Numbered from the stretch's first letter, positions 8,797 through 17,696 are shown. The stretch: DNA of 64,000 bases from CAVVXN01 sp963772585 (GCA_963772585.1 CAVYXV010000009.1:515205-579204); one strand, 5' to 3'. A program made the numbers and translations. Notes: generated by a model not told the origin, from the sequence alone.

Positions 8797-10046
8797 CGCC
8801 GGAGGGCTTCCACCGGGTCGAGGGAGGCGGCACGCGCTGCCGGATAGATGCCGAAGACGACGCCCACGAGGGCGGAGATCCCGAAGGCGAGGGCGAGCGA
8901 CCACGGCGTGACGAGCGTCGGCATGCCGAAAATGTGGGAGACGAGCATCGGGATCAGGACCCCCAGGAGCAGCCCGAGCGCCCCTCCTCCGATCGACAGG
9001 AGGACCGTCTCCGCCAGGAAGTGCACGATGATGTGGCGTTTCCGGGCGCCGACCGCGCGCCGGATGCCGATCTCGCGGGTCCTCTCCATCACGCTGGCCA
9101 ACATGATGTTCATGATGCCGATGCCGCCCACCACGAGGGAGATCGCGGCGATCACGCTGAGGACCCACGCCCAGAGGCGCTTCTGCTCCTTGGCTTCGTT
9201 GAGCAGTTCGAGGGGGACCGTCAGGCGCACGTCGTCCTTCGGGTACCAGCGCTCCACGATCGCCCGGAGCGCGGTCGCCACGATCGGGACGGTTTCCAGG
9301 GCGTCGGCCTCGACGACGATGCGGTGGAGCTGGACCCGCTGCAGCGACATCGATCCGCTCGCGAAGTTCCGGATCACCGCCCCGTAGCGCTCGTCCATCG
9401 TGGTGAGCGGGATGAAGATCGCCGCGTCCGCGTCCATGACCGCGCCGCCCGGCGCGTCCCCGCGCGCGGCCAGCACGCCGACGACCTTGTAGGCGAGGGG
9501 ACCCGCCCAGACGCTCCGTCCCACGGGGTCCGCCGCGAAGAACAAGCGGTCGGCGACCTCCGCGCCGAGCACGCACACCGCGCGGCGCTCGGCCATGTCT
9601 GCCGCGCTCAGGAAGCGGCCGTCGTCGAGGTGGAGGTTGGCCACCTCCGCGTAGTCGGGGGTGGTGCTGGCGACGACCGCGGTGAACTTCCGGGGGCCGT
9701 AGCGGATCTCCTCGGGGAGGTCCCTCCGCGGCACCACGTCGTTCACGTGGGGCACGCTGTCCAGGATCCGCTCGACGTCGATGTGCTTCAAGCCGTACTC
9801 GAGGACGCGTTGGCGGGTGTCGCTCGCGTTCTCGCCCGCGGCGGGGGCCTGCGACGTCAGGAGGATGTTCCGGCTGCCCATCCGGCGGATGCGCTCCTGG
9901 GCGTCCTGGCTCGCCCCTTCCACGATCGCCAGCATCGCGACGACCGACCCCACGCCGAGCACGATTCCGAGCACGGTCAGCAAGGAGCGGAGCCGGTGGA
10001 GCCAGAGGCTCTTCCAGGCGAGGGACGCGACGCGCAGCGGACTCAC
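8790..10046 (-). CDS. MacB-type ABC transporter permease (FtsX fold)
   Basis: A 418-residue inner-membrane protein starting at GTG 10046, overlapping the end of the ATPase gene (GTGA). TM1 lies at ~20-42 (LLTVLGIVLGVGSVVAMLA), followed by a large periplasmic domain (~45-285) and three C-terminal TMs (~285-310, ~335-362, ~378-405). It ends with the family hallmark YPAARAASLDPVEALRRE. Proteins of this class are mechanotransmission permeases that drive export of peptides, lipoproteins or drugs through a periplasmic adaptor and an outer-membrane tunnel, both of which are encoded upstream in this operon. LolC/E-type lipoprotein release is an alternative, but the adaptor gene favours MacAB-like efflux. 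Confidence 0.88.
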   Translation of the reverse strand: MSPLRVASLAWKSLWLHRLRSLLTVLGIVLGVGSVVAMLAIVEGASQDAQERIRRMGSRNILLTSQAPAAGENASDTRQRVLEYGLKHIDVERILDSVPHVNDVVPRRDLPEEIRYGPRKFTAVVASTTPDYAEVANLHLDDGRFLSAADMAERRAVCVLGAEVADRLFFAADPVGRSVWAGPLAYKVVGVLAARGDAPGGAVMDADAAIFIPLTTMDERYGAVIRNFASGSMSLQRVQLHRIVVEADALETVPIVATALRAIVERWYPKDDVRLTVPLELLNEAKEQKRLWAWVLSVIAAISLVVGGIGIMNIMLASVMERTREIGIRRAVGARKRHIIVHFLAETVLLSIGGGALGLLLGVLIPMLVSHIFGMPTLVTPWSLALAFGISALVGVVFGIYPAARAASLDPVEALRRE

Positions 10047-10729
10047 GAGCGCACCTCGATCCGATCGATGCGACCGTCGAGCATGTGCAGGACACGGTGT
10101 GCGCGGGCGGCGATGGTGGGGTCGTGGGTGACGAGGACGATCGTGACGCCCTCGGCGTTGAGCTGGTCGAACAGGTCGAGGATCTCGATGCCGGTGTTCG
10201 AGTCCAGGTTGCCCGTGGGCTCGTCGCCGAGGATGAGGCTCGGACGGTTGGAGAGGGCGCGGGCGATCGCGACGCGCTGCTGCTGACCGCCGGACAGTTG
10301 CGTGGGACGGTGGTTGAGCCGTCCGGCGAGCCCCATGCGGGTGGCGAGCTCGATCGCGCGGTCCCGCGCCTCCCGCGTGGACACGCCGGCGTACTCGAGC
10401 GGGACCTCGATGTTCTCGAGGATCGTCAGGTGGGGGATCAGGTTGTAGGACTGGAAGACGAAGCCGAGGAGGAGGTTGCGCATCCGGGACAGCTGGTCGT
10501 CCTCGAGCTGGGAGACGTCGTGTCCGTCGAGCACGTACGTGCCTTCGGAGGGCCGGTCGAGGCAGCCCAGGACGTTCAGCATCGTGGACTTGCCGGAACC
10601 GGACTGGCCCATGATCGCGAGGTACTCGCCCGACTGGACGCCGAGGTCCACCCGGTCCAGCGCCCGGACCTCGGTCTCGCCCATGCGGTAGAGGCGCGAG
10701 ACGCCGCGTAGCTCCGCCACGACGCTCAT
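10043..10729 (-). CDS. ABC transporter ATP-binding protein (MacB/LolD type)
   Basis: A 228-residue ATPase starting at ATG 10729, overlapping the adaptor gene by ATGA. Walker A GQSGSGKST lies at residues 41-49, the Q-loop FQSYN at 92-96, the signature LSGGQQQR at 145-152 and Walker B LILGDEPT at 165-172, followed by the TGNLDS D-loop and the VTHD switch histidine. All residues required for ATP hydrolysis are present. The typical 'TGNLD' and 'FQxYNL' features place it with the MacB/LolD/FtsE group. It energises the FtsX-fold permease encoded immediately downstream. In many bacteria ATPase and permease are fused as MacB; here they are separate. Confidence 0.93.
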   Translation of the reverse strand: MSVVAELRGVSRLYRMGETEVRALDRVDLGVQSGEYLAIMGQSGSGKSTMLNVLGCLDRPSEGTYVLDGHDVSQLEDDQLSRMRNLLLGFVFQSYNLIPHLTILENIEVPLEYAGVSTREARDRAIELATRMGLAGRLNHRPTQLSGGQQQRVAIARALSNRPSLILGDEPTGNLDSNTGIEILDLFDQLNAEGVTIVLVTHDPTIAARAHRVLHMLDGRIDRIEVRS

Positions 10730-12534
10730 CGGCCGCTCCGGTTTCTCCCCCCCCCGCCCGCGCCACCGCCTCCCGTCGGCGAGGGACGCGGTGCCATCAC
10801 CCCGCCCCCGACACCCTCGTCCTTCTTCGCACCAAGGTCGGGCCTGCGGGAGCCCGAGCCGAGGCGGGACGTACGGTGGGGGGCCAGCAGGATCGTCTCC
10901 CCCTCCTTCAGCCCCTCCTTGATCTCCACCATGACGTCGTTCGACATGCCGAGCACGACCGTCCGGCTCGCCGTCGTCCCGTCGGGCTGGACCACCTGTA
11001 CGGCGGGACGATCGGCCGTTCCCGCGATGGCCTGGACCGGCACCGCGACGACGTCGGGCAGGTCGGCGACGAGGATCTCCACCTTGGCGCTCATGCCCGG
11101 ACGGAGGCCCGGGGGCACGTCGTCGAGGCTCATCTCGGTGGAGTAGACCTTCAGGTCGGGGTTCAGCCAGGAGTCGGGCGGATCCGGGAGCCGGGCGACG
11201 CTGACCACCGTCCCGGGGATGGCGCGGTCCTTGAACGCGTCCACGACCACGTGGACCGACTGCCCCTCGCGGACCTTCTCCACGACCGACTCGTGCACGC
11301 TGACCTTCACACCGAGGCTCGAGAGATCGGGGATCTCGATGATCGGCTGTCGTTCCTGGACGATCGTGCCCTCCTGGATCGCGTCGTCGCTGCGCCAGCG
11401 CCGCTGGCGACGGCTCGACGCGTACACGACGAGGCCGGGTTGCGTGGCGTGGATCTGGGCGACCTCGATCTGCTCCTGCAGCTTCTTGAAGCGATCGGCC
11501 TTGAGGTCCTGCTGCTCCTTCCTGGAGCGCACGTTGGCGGCCTCGCGAGCCTCCGAGGATCGCGCGCTCTTGGCGGTCCGGTCCGACTGCGCCTCGGCCT
11601 CGATGAGGTTGGAGAGCAGTTGCTCGACCTCCTTGCGGAAGTCGTAGGTGACGTATTGGTCCCTGGCCGTCTTGGCCCGGTCGAGTTCGATCCGCCGACG
11701 CTCCAGGGCGATCCTGTCGGCCTCCTCCTCTTCGCGGCTGACGTAGCCCTTGTCGAGCAGGCGGGTGGACCAGTCGCGTTTGACCTCCGCGCGACGTAGC
11801 TCCTCTTCCGCAAGCGAGATGTCCGTGTCGAGCAGCCGCAGGGTCTGGAGGGCCTCGCCCGCGAGGTGATCGCTCTGGAGGCACTCGAGGATCAGGCCTT
11901 CCGGTGCGACGGTCCCGATCACGGGCGCCGGGATGTCGTCGCTGCCTCCTGAGCCGCCATCGGTGGCGACTGCCGCGCCGACCGGCAAGGGCGAGTCGGT
12001 CTCGGCAGGATTGCAGGAGTCGAGCAACTCGTCCGCGAGCTTCTTGCCCACGTAGCGCTCCAGGTCGAGGCGCGCGAAACGCACTTCCAACCCGGCCTTG
12101 CGGAGTTCGCTGGCGTTCTGCTGGCGCTGGATGTCGAGCGTGGAGACCGCGTTTTCGTACGAGGCGACCGCGGAGGCCAGATCGATCTTCTGCGCGTTCA
12201 GCTTCTCCTCGAGCTCCGCCACGTCGAGCTGGACGAGCAGGCGCTCCTGCTGGACGTCCTCCGGCGTGATGACGGTTCCCTCGGGAATGATGTAGAGGAT
12301 GGCGGCCCTCCCCTCGACCCGACTCGTGATCGTCTGCGACCGGAGGGCCTCGATGCTCCCCGACTCCAGGACGCTGATCCGCAACGGCCCGCGGCTCACG
12401 GTGTGCACGGGGCGATCGGCGAACTCGGCCGCGGGGTCGGGCCGGAGGAGGAACCACCACGTCCCCGCGGCCGCGACCGCCACCAGCAGGATCACGACGA
12501 CGAGGACCCACGGAAACCGACGCACGGCAGCCAT
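10726..12534 (-). CDS. MacA/HlyD-family periplasmic adaptor with long insertion
   Basis: A 602-residue inner-membrane-anchored adaptor: one TM at residues ~9-30, a split lipoyl/barrel-sandwich domain (~55-110 and ~360-430), Gln/Glu/Arg-rich coiled-coil arms (~105-172 and ~235-350) and beta-barrel/C-terminal domains (~430-560). A Gly/Arg/Pro-rich tail follows. Between the coiled-coil arms (~172-230) there is a Gly/Ser/Asp/Pro-rich insertion with cysteines at 174 and 218, longer than the usual hairpin tip. The tip normally contacts the TolC tunnel, so the insertion could alter docking. It lies between the TolC-like gene and the ATPase gene and overlaps the ATPase by ATGA. Confidence 0.85.
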   Translation of the reverse strand: MAAVRRFPWVLVVVILLVAVAAAGTWWFLLRPDPAAEFADRPVHTVSRGPLRISVLESGSIEALRSQTITSRVEGRAAILYIIPEGTVITPEDVQQERLLVQLDVAELEEKLNAQKIDLASAVASYENAVSTLDIQRQQNASELRKAGLEVRFARLDLERYVGKKLADELLDSCNPAETDSPLPVGAAVATDGGSGGSDDIPAPVIGTVAPEGLILECLQSDHLAGEALQTLRLLDTDISLAEEELRRAEVKRDWSTRLLDKGYVSREEEEADRIALERRRIELDRAKTARDQYVTYDFRKEVEQLLSNLIEAEAQSDRTAKSARSSEAREAANVRSRKEQQDLKADRFKKLQEQIEVAQIHATQPGLVVYASSRRQRRWRSDDAIQEGTIVQERQPIIEIPDLSSLGVKVSVHESVVEKVREGQSVHVVVDAFKDRAIPGTVVSVARLPDPPDSWLNPDLKVYSTEMSLDDVPPGLRPGMSAKVEILVADLPDVVAVPVQAIAGTADRPAVQVVQPDGTTASRTVVLGMSNDVMVEIKEGLKEGETILLAPHRTSRLGSGSRRPDLGAKKDEGVGGGVMAPRPSPTGGGGAGGGGRNRSGR

Positions 12535-12543
12535 GGCACCACG

Positions 12544-14223
12544 CTATCCGCGATCGGGCGCCTCCGCTCCATTCATCGCGGCGGCGGCACCACCTTCCGG
12601 GGCTTTCTCCGGGACGTTCGGCGTGGCCGAGGCGTTCGGTCGCCGGAGGGGCTCCACCCAGAGCCCGTCCGACCCCACCTGGAGCACGCCCACGTCGCTC
12701 AGCAGGACGAGACGGGCGATCGCGTGGTCCACGAGCGCGCGGGTGAGGGCGTTGCGAGCCGTGACGAGAGCGGTCTCGGCGTCCAGCCGGTCGCGGGTCG
12801 TGGCGCGCCCCGCCTCGAGCAACTGGTCCGTGCTGTCCACCCGCGCTTCCGCGAGCTTGACCGCCTGCGCCTCGATTTCGTAGCTCTGGCGCGCCCGCTC
12901 GAGCTGGCGCTCCGCCTCCCGGACGTCGAACGTGACCTGGTCTTCGAGCGCCTCGCGCTGACGGCGTGCCCGCATCGCCTGGATCAGCGACGCGCGGAAG
13001 GCGTTTCGCTCCGCAGTGCGTTCGACCGGGAGATCGAGCTCGAGGCCGACGAGGAGATCGAGGTCGAGGTGGTCGAAGGCGCCTCGGACGCCGACGTTGC
13101 GCGTCGTCGCCTGATTGAGAACGAGATCCACTTGGGGGCCCAGGGCGTCCTTGGCCACGAGCGTCTGGCGGAGGGCGTCCTCCTCCGCGTCGACGACGTT
13201 TCGGAGGTCGAGGCGTCGTTCGAGCGCGACACGGACCGCCGTCTCCTCCTCCACGGGCACGGGACGCGGCCCCTCCTCGCGAAGCGCGACGAGGTTCTCC
13301 TCCGGAAGCTCGACCTCGACGTCCACGGGGATTCCGAGCGTGAGCTTGAAGCCATCGAGGGATCCCTCGAATCGCGTGCGGGCGTCGAGGACGCTACTGT
13401 CCGCCTCCAGCAGACGCTGGCGCGTCTGGTCGACCTCGAAGTTCGGGACACGGCCCGCCTCGAGGTTCGCCTCCTGCTGGCTGAGGAGCCGCGCGAGGCT
13501 CTGTTGGGTGAGCTCCGCGTTGTGCCAGGAGTCGCGCGTCTCCAGCAGGCGGTAGTAGTCCGACGAGATGTCGACGGTGAATTGCTGCTGGAAGCGCGCG
13601 TAGGTCCGGAGCGCGTAGAGGACGTCGCGCTCCGCCTGGGTCAGCGGTTCTCGGGCGACCCAGCCCTTTCCACGGGCGAGCGGGATCCGGACGTCGGCGC
13701 TCAGGACGGAACGGGCGAAATCGAAAGGGTCGCCCGAGAGCAGGCTGGCGAAGAAGCCGCTGGCGAGGTCGAGGACGACGGACGCGCCGTTCTCGAACTG
13801 CCTCGACGCGCTCCCCGCGACGCTGCCTTGCGGGGTGACCTCGTCGTTCGTCGCGCGGCCCTCGAGTCCGAATGCGGCGCCGAAGATGGAGTCGTACTCG
13901 TGGCGCACGCCGGTGAGATCCAAGGCCGCGAGGTAGGTCTCCTCGCGTTGCCGTAGATACGAACGCGAGGACGCGGCCGCCAGCTTCAGTGCGTCTTCGA
14001 GGGTGAGGCGCCACGACCGTTTCGTCCGGCGCGCCTCGGCGACACGGTCGGCGACGTCCACGTCCATGTGGCCGACGACATCGGGGACGACGCGGCGCCT
14101 CTCCTGGAGGGTTCCGTACACCTCGGTGTCCGCGCACTCCTTCGTGAAGCGATTGCATCCCGCGAGCCCCGACGGGACCGTCAGGAACAAGATCGCGAGG
14201 AGGACGAGCCGGGGGTGCCTCAC
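12544..14223 (-). CDS. TolC-like outer-membrane efflux lipoprotein
   Basis: A 559-residue protein starting at GTG 14223, which overlaps the stop of the small gene upstream (GTGA). That overlap, plus a lipoprotein signal ending GLAGC (Cys23), decides the start within a longer open frame. The mature protein has the OEP architecture: long alpha-helical, Glu/Gln/Arg/Ala-rich stretches (e.g. TQQSLARLLSQQEANLEAG and ERQLERARQSYEIEAQAVK) in two repeats, separated by beta-strand segments. It should trimerise as the outer-membrane channel for the adaptor and ABC proteins encoded next. The C-terminus has a short Pro/Glu/Ala-rich tail. Confidence 0.84.
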   Translation of the reverse strand: MRHPRLVLLAILFLTVPSGLAGCNRFTKECADTEVYGTLQERRRVVPDVVGHMDVDVADRVAEARRTKRSWRLTLEDALKLAAASSRSYLRQREETYLAALDLTGVRHEYDSIFGAAFGLEGRATNDEVTPQGSVAGSASRQFENGASVVLDLASGFFASLLSGDPFDFARSVLSADVRIPLARGKGWVAREPLTQAERDVLYALRTYARFQQQFTVDISSDYYRLLETRDSWHNAELTQQSLARLLSQQEANLEAGRVPNFEVDQTRQRLLEADSSVLDARTRFEGSLDGFKLTLGIPVDVEVELPEENLVALREEGPRPVPVEEETAVRVALERRLDLRNVVDAEEDALRQTLVAKDALGPQVDLVLNQATTRNVGVRGAFDHLDLDLLVGLELDLPVERTAERNAFRASLIQAMRARRQREALEDQVTFDVREAERQLERARQSYEIEAQAVKLAEARVDSTDQLLEAGRATTRDRLDAETALVTARNALTRALVDHAIARLVLLSDVGVLQVGSDGLWVEPLRRPNASATPNVPEKAPEGGAAAAMNGAEAPDRG

Positions 14224-14489
14224 TCGAGGAGACCGCGATGGACCACGAGACGCGGGCCGCTCGGGGGCGCGGGACGGAGGAAGAAGTGGCGGCCGGCGAG
14301 GCGGCGACCCTCGCCCTTGCGAACGAGCACGCCGTCGCCCTCCGGGCCGCTCTCGTCCGGACCGGTTGCGAACAGGACGTCGCCCTCCATGGCCCGCACC
14401 ACGACCTCCGGGACCTTGCGGGCGTCGGGTCTGCCGCCGAGGTACGTCCATCCATCCGTCTTGCGCAAGCGAAGCGCGACCTGTTCCAT
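14220..14489 (-). CDS. Small hypothetical protein, first gene of the MacAB-TolC-like operon
   Basis: An 89-residue protein of unknown function, beginning at ATG 14489 without an obvious Shine-Dalgarno site. I recognise no family. It has no signal peptide or TM segment and is rich in Arg, Gly, Pro and Val, with segments TDGWTYLGGRPDARKVPEVV and RRLAGRHFFLRPA that look like beta strands. The main support for it being real is its coding frame and the precise 4-nt GTGA overlap with the TolC-like gene, a pattern used throughout this operon. It may simply couple translation. Confidence 0.5.
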   Translation of the reverse strand: MEQVALRLRKTDGWTYLGGRPDARKVPEVVVRAMEGDVLFATGPDESGPEGDGVLVRKGEGRRLAGRHFFLRPAPPSGPRLVVHRGLLE

Positions 14490-14830
14490 GGAGAAGAGAC
14501 TACCCAGGGGACGTCAGGGACCCGGCGCGGCTTCCGGGTGGATGTGACACGGGCATGACAGCGCGGGGCACGGAAAGGCGCCGGGGATCGCGGGAAGGTG
14601 CGGTGTTCGGTCATTGATCGGAGGCGTTCGTGACGCGTCCCCGTTGATGGGGGATATCGTCTTTGCGTAGGCGGGTCGTGAGCGGCCCGTGGCCCCTGGG
14701 TGCAAGACGGAGAGCGGACGTGCGCTCCCGCTTCCTAGGGGTTTGCTCCGTCAAAGAGTTTGTTGCCTTCGGGGTTCCCGTCGCCTACACCAGGGCCTGG
14801 GGGGGCACCCCGTCAGGAGGTAGGTTTCCA
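14490..14830. other. Intergenic regulatory gap between divergent envelope operons
   Basis: A 341-bp gap separating the start of the minus-strand efflux operon from the start of Cys-rich lipoprotein A on the plus strand. It must hold both promoters. It is less GC-rich in places (GGGATATCGTCTTTGCG near 14650; GTTTGCTCCGTCAAAGAGTTTG near 14742-14763), but no clean -35/-10 pair is evident. AGGAGGT around 14816-14822 is a strong ribosome site for the lipoprotein gene. I see no small gene or RNA. Confidence 0.5.
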
Positions 14831-16231
14831 ATGTTCAAGCGTTCGTTCCCGCGAGGGGGGGGCATCCTGCTCGCCGCGGCGGTGGGGCTGCTCCTCGCCG
14901 GGTGTAGCTGCGATCCGTGCGCGAATCCGTGCGCCAACCCGTGTGACCAGAATCCGTGTGCCCCGTGCGCTCCGGCGGCAAACCCGTGCGCTCCGGCGGC
15001 CGGCCCGTGCGCGGTAGCCGGCGCGGCGGCCGGGCTGCCCGCCGAGGCCAAGCCGGGCGAGGCGTGGTGCAAGATCTACATCCCGCCCAGGTACGAGACC
15101 GTCGAAGAGCAGGTCTGCGTCTGCCCGGCATCGTGCGACCGCAAGTGGGTGCCGCCGGAGTACGAGATCCGCACGCGCACCGTGTGCTCGAAGCCGGCTT
15201 CGACCTGCCAGGTCCCGGTGCCTGCCGAGTACAAGACCGTCGAGGAACAGGTCTGCGTCTGCCCCGAGCAGGTCCGCAAGATCCCGGTCCCCGCGAAGTA
15301 CGACACGGTCGAGGAGCAAGTCGTCGTCTGCCCCGAGCAGGTGAAGCGGATCCCGATCCCCGCCGAGTACGACACGGTCGAGGAGCAGGTCTGCGTCTGC
15401 CCCGAGCAGGTCCGCAAGATCCCGGTCCCCGCGAAGTACGAGTCGGTCCAGGAGCAGGTCATGGTCTGCCCGGCCCGTACCGAGTGGCGTCGCGTGGACT
15501 GCACGCCCGAGCAACTCGCCGCCGGCGAGAAGCAGGGGGAGTGCTGGATGCTCGTGGAGATCCCCCCGCAGTACGAGACCCGCTGCAAGCAGGTCTGCGT
15601 GCAGCCGGCGACGTGCCGCGAGGAGACGATCCCCGCCAAGTACGAGACCCGCTGCAAGCGTGTGTGCACCAAGCCCGCCTCCTTCCGCGAGGAGACGATC
15701 CCGGCGAAGTACGAGACCCGCTGCAAGCAGGTCTGCGTGCAGCCGGCGACGTGCCGCGAGGAGACGATCCCCGCCAAGTACGAGACCCGCTGCAAGCAGG
15801 TGTGCGTGACGCCGGCGACCTGCCGCGAGGAGACCATCCCCGCGCAGTACGAGGAAGTCACCGAGCGTGTCTGCGTGAAGCCCGGCTACTGGGAGGAAAA
15901 CCCGATTCCGGCGAAGTACGAGACGCGTACGAAGCAGGTCTGCGCCGAGCCCGGTCGGTGGGAGTGGCGCCGCAACCAGGCGTGCGAGGTTCCCGACGAT
16001 GGGTCGATGGGCGAGGGGACGGAGCCGATGCCGGCCCCCGAGTCGATGGGCGAGGGGACGGCGCCGATGCCGGTCCCCGAGTCGATGGAAGGCGACGGTT
16101 CCTCGATGGAGGAGCCCCCGGCCATGGACGAGGGTTCGGACGAGAACACCGCGGAGCCCTCGGACGAAGGCATGGGCGACGAGCCCATTGAGGGCGACGA
16201 GCCCATGGAGGGCGACGAGGGCGGCAACTAG
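14831..16231 (+). CDS. Cys/Pro-rich tandem-repeat lipoprotein A (YTV-like envelope protein)
   Basis: A 466-residue protein starting at ATG 14831 behind AGGAGGT. The lipoprotein signal ends LLLAGC (Cys25). Residues 25-64 are a Cys-x-x-Cys/Pro/Asn-rich stretch (CSCDPCANPCANPC...). Then come twelve 23-residue repeats with the pattern P-[AP]-x-Y-[EDK]-[TS]-x-x-x-x-V-C-V-x-P-A-x-C, first half of the YETVEEQVCVCP type, second half of the YETRCKQVCVQPATC type. Repeat 6 carries a 22-residue insertion. The protein ends in an acidic Met/Glu/Pro tail (~390-466). The repeats recall the Tyr-Thr-Val repeats of planctomycete wall proteins, so a disulfide-linked, outer-membrane-anchored structural role is inferred. 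Family membership needs a profile search. A strong hairpin follows the gene. Confidence 0.8.
   Translation: MFKRSFPRGGGILLAAAVGLLLAGCSCDPCANPCANPCDQNPCAPCAPAANPCAPAAGPCAVAGAAAGLPAEAKPGEAWCKIYIPPRYETVEEQVCVCPASCDRKWVPPEYEIRTRTVCSKPASTCQVPVPAEYKTVEEQVCVCPEQVRKIPVPAKYDTVEEQVVVCPEQVKRIPIPAEYDTVEEQVCVCPEQVRKIPVPAKYESVQEQVMVCPARTEWRRVDCTPEQLAAGEKQGECWMLVEIPPQYETRCKQVCVQPATCREETIPAKYETRCKRVCTKPASFREETIPAKYETRCKQVCVQPATCREETIPAKYETRCKQVCVTPATCREETIPAQYEEVTERVCVKPGYWEENPIPAKYETRTKQVCAEPGRWEWRRNQACEVPDDGSMGEGTEPMPAPESMGEGTAPMPVPESMEGDGSSMEEPPAMDEGSDENTAEPSDEGMGDEPIEGDEPMEGDEGGN
15083..15976 (+). repeat. Twelve in-frame 69-bp tandem repeats
   Basis: The region encodes twelve 23-residue units; total length 894 bp equals 12 x 69 plus a 66-bp insertion in unit 6. 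Units 7-8 and 9-10 form a higher-order 138-bp period: bases 15571-15659 are identical to 15709-15797 (89 of 89). Such identity between codon positions implies recent duplication or gene conversion, and makes the repeat number prone to change or to assembly collapse. Confidence 0.9.
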
Positions 16232-16269
16232 TCCGTCCCACGCGCCTCTTCCGCAGGCAGCATCCTCTG

Positions 16270-16299
16270 GCGGCCCCGCGCTCCGTGGCGCGGGGCCGC
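16270..16299. terminator. Rho-independent-type hairpin after lipoprotein A
   Basis: GCGGCCCCGCGC (16270-16281) pairs perfectly with GCGCGGGGCCGC (16288-16299) around a 6-nt loop and is followed by TTCTCC. A 12-bp all-GC stem 39 bp after the lipoprotein stop is a good terminator candidate despite the weak T-tract, and insulates it from the downstream gene. Confidence 0.75.
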
Positions 16300-16352
16300 T
16301 TCTCCATTGCCCGCGTTGACGGGGAGCGCGCCCCGGACGGAGGATGGGGGAC

Positions 16353-17696
16353 ATGCGCCGCCGGACGACCCTCCCGTGTGCCTTCTGCCTGCTGGTGCTT
16401 CCGCTGCTCGGGCCACGACTCGGCGCCGAGGAGGAGACCGGGGCCCGAGGTGTGGGGCCCGAGCTCCAGGCCCGGATCGACGCGGCGATCGAGAAGGGCG
16501 CCCGCTACCTCCAAGCGCAGCAGCGCCGGGACGGCGGCTTCCCGGGCTTCTCGGACCGGCTGGACCCGAACACCTACGATCCCATGGACGTGGGTCTGAA
16601 CGCCTTGGTCGTGCAGACGTTGGCGCACTCCGGCGTGGACGGCGACGACGACGGGATCCGCCACTGCCTGGACTTCTGCCGGTTCCACTACTCGGGCGGC
16701 AAGGGATCCTGGAACCTCAAGTCGAACGGCAAGGTGATGGTCTACACGGCATCGACCATCATCCTCGCGCTGATCGCCGTCCACGCTCCCAAGGCGGCGG
16801 AGGCGCCTCCCGTGAAGCGCGACCGGTACGGGAATCCGAAGCCGCCTCGCCCCGTCAAGTGCAAGTTGCCGAAGGCCGACGCCCGGTGGGTGCAGGAACT
16901 GGTGGACTTCCTCGTCGAGAACCAGGGGAAGCCGTCGGGTGGTTGGCGGTACCCGGGCAATCCGGTCGGATCGGAGGAGGCGCCGACCGACCTGTCGAAC
17001 ACCCAGTACGCCATGCTGGCGCTGGAGGCGGCCGAACGCTGCGGTTTCGACGTACCCGCCGAGACCTGGACGCGGGCGGCCGAGTACCTGCTCCGCGAGC
17101 AGGACGAGGACGGGCTGGACGTCGAGGTCCTCGTCCCGAACGCCGCGTGGCAGGAGGGGCAGCCCGAGGAGGACCGCTTCGTCGTCGTGGGCAAGACGAG
17201 GGCGCGAGGGTGGGCGTACCTACCGGGCCACGTGCGGCTACCGACGGGGTCGATGACCTGCGCCGGCGTAACGGGACTCGCGATCGCCAAGGAACGGCTG
17301 TGGACCCGAGGGAAGCTCCCCAACGAGCTGTCCCGAAGGATCGACCGCGGGATGCTCGACGGCCTGGCCTGGTTGCAAGACCACTTCACGGTCGAGGACA
17401 ACCCGGATCCCCCGAACATGTGGCACTACTACTACCTCTACGGTCTCGAGCGGACGGGGGCGAAGACGGGTGTCGAGACGATCGGACGCCACGAGTGGTA
17501 CCGCGAGGGTGCCCTCCACCTGTTGAAGGCCCAGACGAAGGAGGGGGGCTGGCGGTCGGCGGCCGCGTCGGGGAAGCCGGCGGACAATACCGAGTCGGCG
17601 ATCACGCAGACCTGCTTCGCGCTGCTCTTCCTCGAGCGCGCGACCCAGAAGCCGCCCATGCCGCTGGCGCCGCCCGCGCTCACCGGCGGGGGGTAG
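16353..17696 (+). CDS. Secreted squalene-cyclase/prenyltransferase-fold (alpha-toroid) protein
   Basis: A 447-residue protein. ATG 16353 is preferred to ATG 16344 because GGAGG (16339-16343) is then 9 nt away rather than abutting. Signal peptide at ~1-25. The mature part consists of QW-like terpene-cyclase repeats: YLQAQQRRDGGFPGF (~45), FLVENQGKPSGGW (~185), YLLREQDEDGL (~240), LLKAQTKEGGWRS (~385), ending with the TQTCFALLFLERA helix. There is no DxDD or DCTAE catalytic motif, so cyclase activity is doubtful. Such 'squalene cyclase domain' secreted proteins are frequent in planctomycetes, where their role is unknown. It sits between the Cys-rich lipoprotein and transketolase genes. Confidence 0.82.
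   Translation: MRRRTTLPCAFCLLVLPLLGPRLGAEEETGARGVGPELQARIDAAIEKGARYLQAQQRRDGGFPGFSDRLDPNTYDPMDVGLNALVVQTLAHSGVDGDDDGIRHCLDFCRFHYSGGKGSWNLKSNGKVMVYTASTIILALIAVHAPKAAEAPPVKRDRYGNPKPPRPVKCKLPKADARWVQELVDFLVENQGKPSGGWRYPGNPVGSEEAPTDLSNTQYAMLALEAAERCGFDVPAETWTRAAEYLLREQDEDGLDVEVLVPNAAWQEGQPEEDRFVVVGKTRARGWAYLPGHVRLPTGSMTCAGVTGLAIAKERLWTRGKLPNELSRRIDRGMLDGLAWLQDHFTVEDNPDPPNMWHYYYLYGLERTGAKTGVETIGRHEWYREGALHLLKAQTKEGGWRSAAASGKPADNTESAITQTCFALLFLERATQKPPMPLAPPALTGGG

Noticed and set aside
12403..13956. 517-codon plus-strand frame opposite the TolC-like gene
   Set aside because: Antisense shadow of a gene with clear helical TolC pattern; its residue make-up is Arg/Glu/Val/Leu mirror sequence with no signal or domain.
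15083..15976. Possible CRISPR-like array because of regular 69-bp repeats
   Set aside because: The repeats are contiguous, in frame and encode a 23-residue unit; there are no unique spacers and no cas genes.
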